Assembly (NCBI RefSeq): GCF_905171765.1
Contig: NC_053392.1
Span: 402,119,399-402,183,398 of the forward strand
Direction: 5' to 3'
DNA from: Bufo bufo
Lineage: Eukaryota > Chordata > Amphibia > Anura > Bufonidae
DNA: 64,000 nt
The position numbers were made by a program, and so were the translations under genes. The notes under the pieces were generated by a model that ran no database searches, was not told the origin of the DNA, and saw only the letters and a list, made by a program, of their open reading frames with translations. Positions 1-10,494 of this stretch are shown here, piece by piece; the first letter of the stretch is position 1, and every line of letters starts with the position of its first letter.

Positions 1-1603
1 TGTTGGGCACAGTCTTTTTAGGGTCACAGAGGATTCAGTGGTTAGTGACTGAAGAACAGACCATCGGGTGATACTTTCTCCAAAAAAAACATACAAACTC
101 TGTATCACCTCAAAAAATCTTGACACCTCAGGTACGTGGCTCACGGCATCTTGTAGAACTAAATTAAGGTTGTGGGCTGCACAGTGAATGTACAAGGCAT
201 TTCTTTCTTTCTTTTGAATGCGAGTTTGAACACCCGAGTATACTCCACTCATGGTGGCAGCACCATCATAACCCTGCCCCCGACATTTTGATAGCTGTAA
301 ACCTCTACTTTCTATACATTTTATAATGTCATTTTCAAGTCCTGCAGCACTAGGGTCTTCTACGACATGAAAACCTAAAAATGCTTCTTGTATAGCTATA
401 GCAGTTGCCCTTTGGGTTTTGTCTCTGCTTACAGTCACATATCGGAATATTTGACTTAATTGGTCAACTTTAGAAACATCTTGTGTTGTGTCCATAATTA
501 TTGAATAAAAATTGGAGGCTTTAATTTCACTCACAATGCCTTCTTCTACTTTTTTTGAAAGGATATCTATTATTTCATTTTGTATTTTGGGGCTTAGGTA
601 TTTAGCTGTCCCCTGCGGTAACTGGAGTAGCTCCTTCAAAACATGGTCATATTCTGCGAGCAGCTCTACAATAGAGAGAAAGTTGCCATTATTACTCTCG
701 CCTATTTTTTCGACATGACCACGGAAAGCTAGATTAGACATTGCCATGGTTAAGGTCACATTGGTTATTCGATGAAGGACTTGTCGCCAAAAGTTTTTCT
801 CTTTTAAAATTTGTCTTTCAGTCTCTGCATCTATGTTTTTTTTTTCTCCTCCATTGATCATACACAATACAAGCGTCCATGTGAGCTTGGGAAGCTTCAT
901 GAATCTGTATTTTTGCTGAGAGCCTTTGCCATTTTTTTATTCCTTTAGCCCATGCAGGTTCAAAGCCTAATCTTTTACGATCACCAAATAACCAGCATGG
1001 CTCGCAATAAGCAACGTTTAGCTTTGGAGAGTAGCATAACCACATGACAGGAATCTTATGGCCTGCTTTTGTAATTCTGTCATAGTACTTCTCAGAGAAA
1101 CACCTGTTATCGTTATCTCTGGGAAATGGCCCGTTAGGTCTGCAGGGGCCATTAGAAAGAATAAATTTTTTTATGTTGGGGTCTTTTATTGTAATGGGAA
1201 AATGTCCCCTATCTGTAACATACTTTTCTCCAAGTAAAGTACGTTCTATACAGACAGTGCCAGCATCTTCACTTTCTAAACTTTCTTGTACTTCAGATAT
1301 ACTGGCACTTGTATGCGGCTCCACTTCTTCAATGCTAGGACTGAAGCTACATGTTTCACTGTGGATACTATCCTCCTCCATCAACGATTGAGAGCTTTCA
1401 ATAACTGTACTAGTAGAAGGTCTCTCAGTCTCACTTATGTCCTCACACTGACCAGTTATGGTCTCAGTAGTTGCAGAACCACCAGAAGCACCAGCAGCCT
1501 GTGAAAAATAGCTGCTTATTTTTGGGAGTTTCTGAGTTTTTTTCTCATCTTCCCTTTTTCTTTTGCGTTTTTGTGAGCCACTCATATGATGGTAAGACGA
1601 CAT
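1..1603 (-). pseudogene. hAT transposase, ZMYM1/DUF4371-like (partial, one frameshift)
   Basis: Reading starts at 1603 with a Met followed by a basic stretch (KRKRKRED), then a Ser/Thr/Glu-rich linker. About residues 150-250 form a TTF-type zinc-finger-like region (MWLCYSP, CEPCWLFGDR, then IHEASQAH). The frame ends at 818, but the homologous reading continues in another frame to position 1 with the DUF4371/hAT catalytic region (motifs such as IMDTTQDVSKVDQ, CRGQGYDGAATMSG and CAAHNLNLVLQDA). The shift lies in a run of ten T (836-845 on the plus strand), so it may be a homopolymer slip or a sequencing error. The C-terminal dimerisation domain is outside the window. Domesticated ZMYM-like host genes exist, but the adjacent hAT-like terminus favours a transposon. 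Confidence 0.8.
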
Positions 1604-2971
1604 TATGGTGGATTAGGTTAGTTGCTGCGACACAAATTTATTTAATCTGCAAATTAAATATGAAAATTGCCTGAGTTTTAAAGACTTTGAGATTGAAAAA
1701 ACGGCAACAATGGCATAAAACAGTTCTTTTCCAACTGAAATACAGAACTCACTAGTGAGGCACACCCCAATTGTTGGGGAGACACTACTCCATTATTGGT
1801 ACAGAAGAACGAAAAGGACAGATTTGTTACAAACCTGAGCCGAACTGAGCCTACAGACCCGTCACATGCCGGAGACCTAAGCGCACCTTTGTGACATCAG
1901 GCATAAAGAAAACAGGCGAAATGGATCAAGGGCCAGGGAATTTTAATACAAGGTAACAGACGTACAAGACAATAACAGGAGTGCCTCAGTTACTGTTACA
2001 GATCAGCGGGTGTGGACCCACTGCGCCACTGACTGGCTATACTCTGGAGGGGCGTGACTAAGCAACTACCTGGTCTTCACTAGAGCCTCTGATGGTGAGG
2101 ATAGGCTTGGCTGCAGGTAGTTGCCAGGTGCCACTCCAGAGCAGTCCCCGAGTCAGTGGCAGCATTCATACAGTATAACGTGTCTCCTTGTGGCCTCAAG
2201 TGTCAAAATACCCATTTCTTTTAAATGGGTATTTTTCATGATATACAGTGGGTACGGATAATTATTACCGTCCACTCATGATCCATCCATCGGCCCCACT
2301 CCAGCCCTGATTTCAGACGATAATAATGTCTGAATTCAGGGGGTGTGGCGGATGGATGGATGATCAGGGGACAACATGGATGAATCATTGCATTACTAAT
2401 ACTACCTACCAGTCTATAGACCAGTCCAGCAGGCAGTGAGGCAGGAGAAGATGGTCCTGGAGTGCAGTACTTCTGCTGCAATGCCCAGCGCTCGCCCTTG
2501 GTGTCTGTCTGTCGGTCGGTCGGTCGGTCCTCTTCTTTCTTCCTCGGAGAATCGCGCCCTGAGCCCTCTAATCTGTGCTGGCACAGGCACACACTGCTGG
2601 GGGGCGGGGCTCTGCCTCTTTTAAATCTGCTCTGGCGGGCTTTTGCTGCGCCTGTGCGCCTAGAGTCTACTCTCCTGAGTCCTGACGTCAGAGACTCTCA
2701 TCTCGCGTGAGCGGAGGGACGGGTCACGCGGCCGTGGTCATGTGGGTGTATTGTGGGCGTATTGTGGGCGTGTGTAGCTTGAGGGAGGGCCCGGCGGAGG
2801 AGCGGCAGCAGCTGAGTGAGGGAGAACGGTGCACACAGGCAGCGCAGGTGAATCAAGCACAGATCAGTTTCGCAGGGCCCGCCTGCCGCCGCAAGCACTC
2901 TGCAGCGGGCCCCCCTCCCGCCGGGCCCGGTCGCAGTCGCACTCTCTGCGACCGCGATCGTTATGCCCCTG
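1..2971 (-). mobile_element. hAT transposon, ZMYM1-like clade, 5' part
   Basis: The minus strand carries a transposase related to TTF-zinc-finger/DUF4371 hAT proteins (ZMYM1-like). The element runs off the left edge of the window. Its proposed 5' terminus is the minus-strand sequence CAGGGGCATAACGATCGCGG ending at 2971, typical of CAGGGGC-starting hAT termini. The 8 bp beyond it (2972-2979) would be the target duplication, but the partner copy is outside the window. The 1.4 kb between 1603 and 2971 is GC-rich toward the terminus and holds no convincing gene. That this leader belongs to the same element is inference. Confidence 0.55.
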
Positions 2972-3149
2972 CATTTGGCCACCCACTGTTCTGATATTGA
3001 TGACCTATACTAAGGATAGTTCAGCAATATTACAGTCCCTGAAAACTCCTTTAAGTTGCAAGTTTACATTTGCTACATCTGTGTATTTAAAAAAAAAAAC
3101 CTACAGAAGTCCAATTTAATGGTGCAGAGAACAAAGGAAAAAAACTTAA

Positions 3150-3858
3150 AGGGACACTGACAGGGCCAATAAGCATATTGAGGTATATATATGGCAGTAC
3201 AGGTCTTATAATGGGTATTACAATCATCTAAGTATCCCCCCCTGTCCACATTATACATACAGTAAACTTAAGTTTTATAACCTGCTCCAACGGTCTTCAA
3301 TCTGCCCAAGGGGCGGCGTTTCACCTCTCTTGCGCCCAGCCAGCCTCCCCAACTGCCGCTTTGAAGCGCCGCCCAGCTCATGAATATTCAGTTTGCTGGG
3401 CGGCTTCTGCGGTCCCCGCTCTGAAGCGCTGCGCTTAACAGTGCCCGGCGCATGCGCCGGATCTTGTGAAGTCCGGTACAGTAAGCGCCGCCCAGCTCAT
3501 CAATATTCACTTCGCTGGGCGGCGCTTACTGTCCCCGACTTCACAAGATCCGGCGCATGCGCAGGGCACTGTTAAGCGCAGCGCTTCAGAGCGGGGACCG
3601 CAGAAGCCGCCCAGCAAACTGAATATTCATGAGCTGGGCGGCGCTTCAAAGCGGCAGTTGGGGGAGGCTGGCTGGGCGCAAGAGAGGTGAAACGCCGCCC
3701 CTTGGGCAGATTGAAGACCGTTGGAGCAGGTTATAAAACTTAAGTTTACTGTATGTATAATGTGGACAGGGGGGATACTTAGATGATTGTAATACCCATT
3801 ATAAGACCTGTACTGCCATATATACCTCAATATGCTTATTGGCCCTGTCAGTGTCCCT
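3150..3858. mobile_element. 709-bp near-perfect palindromic foldback MITE with TTAA target sites
   Basis: The first half (3150 to about 3500) is the reverse complement of the second half (about 3508-3858) apart from a few mismatches and one-base indels. The ends read AGGGACACTGACAGGGCC and its complement. TTAA flanks both ends (3146-3149 and 3859-3862), as expected for Kolobok or piggyBac superfamilies. A shorter self-complementary motif, GCCCAGCTCATGAATATTC, occurs in each arm and in a variant at the centre (near 3504), so hairpins are nested. No transposase is encoded. Kolobok-like is my preferred assignment because the end starts AGGG rather than CCC. Confidence 0.85.
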
Positions 3859-3862
3859 TTAA

Positions 3863-4478
3863 ATTCCATGTTCTATGAAGTACCAAATTTTAGTATTCAC
3901 AGTGCATATTTCTGTTTATTACTTTTTTTAAGAAGCAATGATTGTGCTTAGTCTTAAATGGCAGTTTAAAATGTAATTTTTTTTGTTTGCTATTTTAAAG
4001 TAAAAGACTTGCATATTAAATATCCCAAATAAGATTAATTCAGAACCTGACATTTATCCATAGTAAAATAAAAACTAATAATAATCACATGGAACAAACG
4101 ACCTCCCTCATATAATGACCTCTTTTATCATTGCTGTTTGCTCTTGCTGCTGTCTGCTGTTGCTACCACCTCCCAGCATTGGGAATTAATGTATGCAGCG
4201 TCTCCTAATTCTCTCTCATTATGTTTCACTGTTTTCTTAGGAACAGCCAAATTCATCAAAGTTCATTTTAATGAATGTGAATCATTTCACGCAGAGAGCA
4301 GCTCAGAATAGGATAAAAGAAATCCAGACAATTCAGGGCAGTGTTGTAAGATAATGGAACACTAAAGCTGTTTTCTTTTGCTAAAAATAACCCAATAAAT
4401 TCTGATTGATGTTAGATTTTGGTTCCACAAAATTAAAGGTAATGATAACCATAATAATCTTCTACCATTACTGCTACC
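3863..4478. other. No recognisable feature
   Basis: AT-rich non-coding sequence. I see no gene, terminal repeat or tandem array here. Confidence 0.5.
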
Positions 4479-4481
4479 TTA

Positions 4482-4874
4482 GGCCTCTTTCACACGAACG
4501 TGTGCGCTCTGTGGCCGTATTGCAGACCTCATTTCCAGATCCGCAATACACGGGCGCCGTTCCGAGGGCATTCCGCATCACTTGAATGGGTCTGCAAATC
4601 TGGAGATGCGGAATGGTGCGGAACGGAAGCACAGATCGGAACCCTACGGAAGCACTACGGAGTGCTTCCGTGGGGTTTCGTCCCGTACTTCCGTTCCGCA
4701 AAAGGATAGAACATGTCCTATCTTTTTGCAGGAACAGGCAGATCGCGGACCAATTAAAGTAAATGGGTCCGCGATCCGCTGCAGCTGGCCCATGGTTGGT
4801 ATTCGTGCATTGAAGCCCGCAATTTGCGGGCCGCAGCACGGCCACGGGGCGCACATGTTTATGTGCAAGAGGCC
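4482..4874. mobile_element. PIF/Harbinger-like MITE
   Basis: The 393-bp element begins GGCCTCTTTCACACGAACG and ends with the imperfect complement GTGCAAGAGGCC. TTA flanks both ends (4479-4481 and 4875-4877), matching the TWA target duplication of PIF/Harbinger elements. Internally it repeats GC-rich hairpin blocks such as GTTCCGCA and GGGTCCGCGATCC. A related copy in opposite orientation lies at 18991-19391. It has no coding capacity. Confidence 0.7.
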
Positions 4875-4877
4875 TTA

Positions 4878-5335
4878 GGCATTGTTTATATAATACTTCA
4901 TTCAGTGTACTCTTTAAGTGCTACTGACTGATTCTCTAAAATGTGTGCGTATTCTATTATCATTCTTAACTATTTACCCATTTGCAAACGATAAAAGCAT
5001 TTTCTCCATGCCACATGATAATAATGCTAATAATTTTATTTCTGGATATCATATTCCTACATGTATAAACATAACTCTTTAAATTATACAAATATTGTCA
5101 ATGAAATCATCAAACTACCTACAGAATGAAGCTTGGCCACAAGGTGACAAATCTTTGTCCCCTATAAAGAAAAAGGTTGTACGCAACTTTGGGATTATTG
5201 CAGATATTTTGTGATAGTAGCAAGTTCTTCCAGCCTTCTCACAGTGGGAATAATAGACTTTAATGCAACTTTCATTTTCCTTATTGTTGTGTAGCCTGAG
5301 CTTATGGTATCATATTCACAGGTCTGTTAAAGAAT
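4878..5335. other. No recognisable feature
   Basis: AT-rich non-coding sequence. I see no terminal repeats or coding homology. Confidence 0.45.
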
Positions 5336-5338
5336 ATG

Positions 5339-5635
5339 GCTCACATAAAAATATATATGACAAGAGGACATAGTTTTAAATTAGAGGGGCAAAGGTTTAA
5401 AAGTAATATCAGGAAGTATTACTATACTGTAAGAGTAGTGGATGCATAGAATAGCCTTCCTGCAGAAGTGGCAGCTGCAAATACAGTGGAGGAGTTTAAG
5501 CATGCATGGGATAGGCATAAGGCTATCCTTCATATAAGATAGGGCCAGGGGCTATCCATAGTACTCAGTATATTGGGCAGACTAGATGGGCCAAATGGTT
5601 CTTATCTGCCGACACATTCTATGTTTCTATGTAAT
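5339..5635 (+). pseudogene. CR1/L2-like LINE, 3' end of ORF2 plus 3' tail
   Basis: Beginning near 5355 the plus strand reads TRGHSFKLEGQRFKSNIRKYY, then RVVDA-stop-NSLPAEV and TVEEFKHAWDRHK. This is the conserved C-terminal signature of CR1/L2-type reverse-transcriptase ORFs, in which the stop replaces the usual Trp (TAG for TGG). The tail then contains the common amphibian/reptile motif GATGGGCCAAATGGTTCTTA and ends in a TTTCTATG-type 3' end. It is a 5'-truncated copy, as usual for target-primed reverse transcription. Confidence 0.75.
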
Positions 5636-5887
5636 TTCTCCAAGAAATTTGCTTTGTTATGAAAAAATTTGTCACGAAGCACATAAAATTAGGCCTATTC
5701 CAGGCTGCAGATAAACTTTAGGGAGAATGTATCTTGGTGTACATCACTGTGCAGTGCAACAACATGCATAGCTAGTCTTTTCTGGTAGTGAAACAGTTAC
5801 TGTGCATCAGAATGACAGGCGGGTAACATATCTGGACGTTCACATCATCATGCAGGCCACCAACAGTCCTAGCCAACCTCTAGCTAC

Positions 5888-6305
5888 GGCTACTTTCACA
5901 ATCGCGTTTGTGCGGATCCGTCATTGACGGATCCGTTCAGATAATACAACCGTCTGCATCAGTTCAGAACGGATCAGTTTGTATTATCTTTAACAAAGCC
6001 AAGACAGATCCGCCTTGAACACCATCGAAAGTCAATGGAGGATGGATCAGTTTTCTATTGTGCCAGATTGTCAGTGAAAATGATTCTGTCCCCATTGACT
6101 TACATTGTGTGCCAGAACGGATCCGTTTGGTTCAGTTTCATCAGACGGACACCAAAATGCTGCAAGCAGCGTTTTGGTGTCCGTCTCCAAAGCGGAATAA
6201 AGACTGAACTGATGCAAACTGATGTATTCTGAGCGGATCCTTTTACATTCAGAAAGCATTAGAATGCAAACTGATCCATTTTGGACGGCTTGTGTGAAAG
6301 TAGAC
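5888..6305. mobile_element. MITE with GGCTACTTTCACA ends
   Basis: The left end reads GGCTACTTTCACA and the right end TGTGTGAAAGTAGAC, an imperfect inverted repeat. The interior is rich in the palindrome GGATCC (in GGATCCGT blocks). This organisation resembles the PIF/Harbinger-like MITEs elsewhere in the window, but the target duplication is not clean. No gene is present. Confidence 0.55.
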
Positions 6306-6660
6306 TAAACCAAGAGAAAAGCATACAGCAACAACAAAAAACATGCATGCCACTGCAGGAGCTGTGTCCCAATTTCCAGGCAGCGTCAATAAAGCGGTGG
6401 AGAAAACAAAAGGTTCTTTTAATCCGTGTTGTGGCACATACATGCTTTTGAATCCTTTGTTAGATGTAGAATGACAGTGCCTCGCTATCAGGCTCAGTTC
6501 ACACTTCAGTTATTTGGTGAATTATTCTCATAATTTATTGTCAGCCAAAAGCAGGTGCCGTCCAAAACTACAGAGCAGGTGCAGATCTATTCATGATACC
6601 TAACCCGATAGTAGGCTTGACTCCTGAATTTGGCTCACAAAACTGATGGAAATAACTGAC
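6306..6660. other. Unclassified spacer with a MITE-like end fragment
   Basis: Non-coding. Around 6490 the string GGCTCAGTTCACACTTCAG resembles the left end of another PIF-like MITE; no matching right end is visible before the hAT at 6669. Confidence 0.35.
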
Positions 6661-7147
6661 CAAATTATTATTGATGATCGAGCACCAAAGTATCCGGGTG
6701 TTCGGCCCGAACACATTGCTATAATCGTGTGCTCGGCCGAGCACCCGAGTATAATGGAAGTCAATGGGAGACAACCAGGCACCCCCTGCTCTGAAGAGGG
6801 GGGGTGCCTATTCCATTGGAAATGGTCAGAAAGTGACAGAAACACCACCGAAATGGATCTGGAACACCATGGGGACGATGTCTGGATGCATGTTGGACTC
6901 CCAGGTCGCTGCTGGGAACCATATTGTCTGAGTAGTACGCCAACTTGCTCCCGGCCTCCACAACATTCACCCAGTGTGCCATCATGGTGAGGATTGTGTT
7001 GACCAGACTCTTGGCTACTGAGACTGGACTTGTAGGTGAGGGCCTGCTGCTGCTTTGTTGACTCTAGATAACTTCTAGGCGATCGCACATCCCCGTGACG
7101 GCGACGATCCATTTGGATGTCTGCCCTATCAACTTTTGAGCAATTTT

Positions 7148-7396
7148 TTAACAAGGACCTTCTGGTACAGCACCGTTTTGCTTGTCCTCTCCACCAGATG
7201 AATGAGAGATGAGAAGTTCTTCTTTGTAGCTGGGGTCGAGAAGGGTGAACAACCAGTTATCCGTGTTGTCTACAATGCATATAACGAGCGGGTCGTGGCA
7301 AAGGCAGCCTAACATGAAGTCAGCCATGTGTGCCAGAGTACCAACAGGCAAGACTTCACTGTCGTCATCAGAAGGTGAGCTGACCCTGTAAAACAT
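7148..7396 (-). pseudogene. hAT transposase core fragment
   Basis: The minus strand reads GTLAHMADFMLGCLCHD and then NWLFTLLDPSYKEEL. The same block occurs in the related copies as LAHMSDYMLQCLRND and WVATLLDPRYKD. It belongs to the region preceding the C-terminal dimerisation domain. It lies downstream of that domain in the transcription direction, so the gene parts are out of order here. Confidence 0.65.
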
Positions 7397-7935
7397 TATA
7401 TGCGAGGGCCTGCTGTTGAGCTGACCCTGTAAAACATTATATGAGAGGGCCTGCTGATGAGCTGACCCTGTAAAACATTAGGAGCGAGGGCCTGCTGGTG
7501 AGCTGACTCTGTAAAACATTATATGCGAGGGCCTGCTGCTGAGCTGACCCTCTAAAACATTAGGGGCGAGGGCCTGCTGGTGAGCTGACACTCTAAAACA
7601 TTATTTGCGAGTGCCTGCTGGTGAGCTGACGCTCTAAAACATTATATTTGAGTGCCTGCTGGTGAGTTGATGCTCTAAAACATTATATGCGAGTGCCTGC
7701 AGGTGAGCAGATGCTGTAAATCATTATATGTGAGTGCCTGCAAGTAAGCAGACGCACTAAAACATTATATGTGAGTGCCTGAAGGTAAGCTGACGCTCTA
7801 AAACATTATATGTGAGTGCATGCTGTTCAGCTGACCCTATAAAAAATTTTTAGTTAAGGGGCCTGCAGTTGAGATGACCCTATAAAAAAAAAATTCTGTT
7901 GAGGGCCTGCAGTTGAGCTGACCCAATTAAAAAAA
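7378..7935. repeat. Tandem repeat, about 43-bp unit, about 13 copies
   Basis: Degenerate repeats of GAGCTGACCCTGTAAAACAT followed by a variable GCGAGGGCCTGCTG segment. Divergence increases toward 7935. The array sits just downstream of the hAT C-terminal coding fragment, the same relative place as the 3' array of the hAT at 26052-32776. Confidence 0.85.
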
Positions 7936-8101
7936 TTAGAGTGGAGGGAATATATACAATCTGGATGAGGAGGAGGAGAAAACAAGATTCAACCATATAC
8001 TAGTTTTTTTTTGTGCTGGAAAAGGTGCATGGGAATACACTACAGTAAATTGAGTACATTATAAATGATAGATTGAAATTGCCTTTATGTTCATCATCAG
8101 C

Positions 8102-8488
8102 TCAGCTCTCCTCTGGTGGAGTTGAGAAGTTAGAGGCAATCCAGGCCTTGTTCATTTTTATCTGCGTTAACCTGTCAGCATTGCCAGTGGACAAGCGGAT
8201 ATGCTTATCTGTTATAATGCCACCAGCAGCACTAAATAGACGCTCAGACAAAACGCTGGCGGCAGGGCAGGCCAGCACCTCCAAGGCGTAGAGCTCAAGT
8301 TCGTGCCACGTGTCCAGCTTGGACATCCAGTAGTTGTAAGGCACTGAGGGATCATTTAGGACGCTGTGACGGTCTGCTATGTATTCCTTCACCATCTTCC
8401 AAAACTTTTCCCTCCTTGTACCACTAAGCCGCGCTTCTGGGTAAGGTTGCTGGCGGGGTGTCATGAAAGTGTCCCATGCCTTGGAGAG
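8102..8488 (-). pseudogene. hAT C-terminal dimerisation domain (hATC)
   Basis: The open frame on the minus strand contains KFWKMVKEYIADRHS, LYALEVLACPAASVLSERLF and SAAGGIITDKHIRLS, the hallmark hATC dimerisation segment of BED-type hAT transposases. The reading runs back to about 8488 (TLSKAWDTFM, then TPRQQPYPEA) where the homology stops at the boundary of an inserted repeat. The rest of the transposase is not found upstream. It is 55-65% similar by eye to the copy ending at 30844. Confidence 0.8.
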
Positions 8489-9500
8489 TTTATTTACAAA
8501 TGCCTATACAGGCGTTGAACCTATCTTGCCCCAGGAGAAAATTAATACTTCACTTTTATTGTTGCTGATTAAAATCTAAACTTGTGCTCAGTACCTTTAA
8601 TTGAACTTAAACTATTAGACCAAAAATCAAATAAGTTAATACAGTCACCACTCCACTGTGATATCTGAATAATATCTGAATATCTGAAGTCAGTGGATCA
8701 AGAGGGAGATCAGTGCACTTTCTCTCACCCACGTCACTTAAATGGCAAATTGCTGCCAGTAGTCAGCTTACAGTGCCACTAAACACCTAATCTAAGTTGT
8801 GGGAGCGCGGAGCCGTCAACCCACTGAGACCGCAGCACACTAAGTGTTGCATGTGCTGTCATGCCAATATATATATCCTATTGACAGTGGCCACTGCAAA
8901 CTGACAAGGCTCAGCTTTGATGCCGTATCTAACTGCTAACACATGCTAGCACTGATAAGTAGGCCAGCTGGACTACTTCTAACTGTCTAACAGTGGAGTG
9001 ATTTACTGGATTAAAAACAGGGTCTGCCCCCCAACATGTTTCACCAGTAAACCTGGCTTCTTCAGGGGAATGGGCAGCAATGAGTAACCTTGACCTGGTA
9101 GAAGTATATATAGGTCATGCTTTGATTGACAGACTAGGCATCCAATGAACTCTGTGACACAATACCTGTCAGCAGGTAGCGTCATGGATCCAACCCCCTA
9201 AAGAGGTGTGTCGCACCCATCGTACCTTTTTCCATCCAGGGCACACCATCATGATGCAGGTCGCAGAGGTCGGACGTCATCAGTGACGTCCTGCCCAGCT
9301 GGTGGCTGCGCCGACACTCTGAGCATAGGATCCGATATTGTTGGACTACGCATGCGCACAGACTTAGACTCCAGAAGGGGGAAGAATACTGTGCGTCCTG
9401 AGGCTGTGCAGGCACTTAGAACAGGAAATCTCATTTTCCTGAACTGCGCATGCGTGCCGACTCGGAAAAAAACATGCATACACGATTTTAACCCCGATTT
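8489..9500 (-). mobile_element. Penelope-like retroelement fragment (pLTR-like)
   Basis: Non-coding insert that interrupts the hAT transposase at about 8488. It is assigned to Penelope-like elements because of the hammerhead-ribozyme-like motif at 9023-9080 (minus strand), a known hallmark of PLE terminal repeats in animals including amphibians. A TATA-like TATATATA occurs near 8869. No reverse transcriptase or GIY-YIG coding region is present. The boundaries are approximate and no target duplication was identified. Confidence 0.45.
9023..9080 (-). ncRNA. Hammerhead-ribozyme-like motif (type I)
   Basis: On the minus strand the sequence reads CTGAAGA (9065-9059), then AGCCAGGTTTACTGGT, then GAAA (9042-9039), then CATGTT followed by G-rich sequence. 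CTGAAGA fits the conserved CUGANGA core. CCAG/CTGG forms stem II with a short loop. GAAAC-AU-GUU gives the minimal two-base-pair stem III typical of PLE hammerheads, with predicted cleavage after the U at 9033. The 5' strand UUCCC pairs with the downstream GGGGG as helix I. Activity has not been tested. Confidence 0.7.
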
Positions 9501-9505
9501 AACTA

Positions 9506-9904
9506 AGGCTACTTTCACACTAGCGTTCGGGGCTCCGCCCGCGAGCTCCGTTTGAAGGGGCTCACAAGCGGCCCCGAAAGCATCCGTACTGCCCTAATGC
9601 ACTCCGAGCGGATGCGGATCCGCTCAGAATGCATCAGCCTGGCAGCGTTCAGCCTCCACTCCGCTCAGCAGGTGGACACCCGAACGCCGCTGGCAGCGTT
9701 CGGGTGTCAGCCCTCGACCGCGCGGAGGCAAACGCCCGAACCTGACACTATATGGCTCAATTTTCAAACGGATCCGTCCCCCACCGACCCCCAACGCAAA
9801 GTCCGGACGGATCCGTCTGAAGCTACTTTCACATTTAGAATTTTTCTACAATATAATGCAGACGGATCCGTTCTGAACGGATCCCAAGTCTGCACCATTA
9901 GAGA
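9506..9904. mobile_element. PIF/Harbinger-like MITE fragment
   Basis: The left end reads TAA followed by GGCTACTTTCACACTAGCG, the same end type as the element at 5888-6305. The interior is GC-rich with GGATCCGT blocks, and a second CTACTTTCACA copy in direct orientation occurs near 9830. No complementary right end is visible, so this is truncated or two overlapping fragments. Confidence 0.45.
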
Positions 9905-9916
9905 CTATTTGCACAT

Positions 9917-10124
9917 TAGAGATGTCGCGAACATAAAATTTTCGCCATAGACTTCAATAGACAGACAAATTTTAAAACCCACAGGGACTCTTTCTGGCCA
10001 CAATAGTGATGGAAAAGTTGTTTCAAGGGGACTAACACCTGGACTGTGGCATGCCGGAGGGGGATCCATGGCAAAATCCCATGGAAAATTACATAGTTGA
10101 CGCAGAGTGTGGTAAGTTAAATTC
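9917..10124. mobile_element. hAT-like MITE left-end fragment
   Basis: Starts TAGAGATGTCGCGAAC with an AT-rich follow-on and CCATAGACTTCAATAG, a subterminal style shared with the hAT elements of this window (compare TAGAGTTGAGCGGAC at 14954). The right end is missing; the sequence passes into the hairpin array at 10125. Confidence 0.4.
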
Positions 10125-10490
10125 GCAATGCGATTAATAGAACCTGTATTAATCGCATTGCGATTACAACTTAGATCTAAGTTCCTAATGGTTGTATTGC
10201 TAGAGTTGACGAATATAACGAATATAGCACTATATTATCAATCTTCGTTATATTCTAGCAATACAACCATTAGGAACTCAGATCTAAGTTGTAATCGCAA
10301 TGCGATTAATACAGGTTATATTAATCGCATTGCGATTACAACTTAGATCTGAGTTCCTAATGGTTGTATTGCTAGAATTGACGAATATAACGAATATAGC
10401 ACTATATTCTCAATCTTCGTTATATTCTAGCAATACAACCATTAGGAACCCAGCTCTAAGTTGAATTCGCAATGCGATTAATATAACCTG
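10125..10490. repeat. Tandem pair of about 170-bp palindromes
   Basis: The first palindrome spans about 10142-10315 and the second about 10316-10483. Each has arms containing ATTAATCGCATTGCGATTAC, AACTTAGATCT and TTCCTAATGGTTGTATTGC, and a loop with ATAACGAATATAGCACTATA. The hinge motif TTCGCAATGCGATTAAT recurs at each junction, so the region can fold as consecutive hairpins. No coding potential or known class was recognised. Confidence 0.85.
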
Positions 10491-10494
10491 TATG

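Noticed and set aside
2236..2990. Overlapping open frames on both strands near the hAT terminus
   Set aside because: GC-rich, no homology, different frames on both strands; explained by base composition of the hAT leader.
7450..7480. CTGATGAGCTGACCCTGTAAAAC looks like a hammerhead core
   Set aside because: Only one of about 13 tandem units has CTGATGA, the GAAA box is missing and the stems do not pair.
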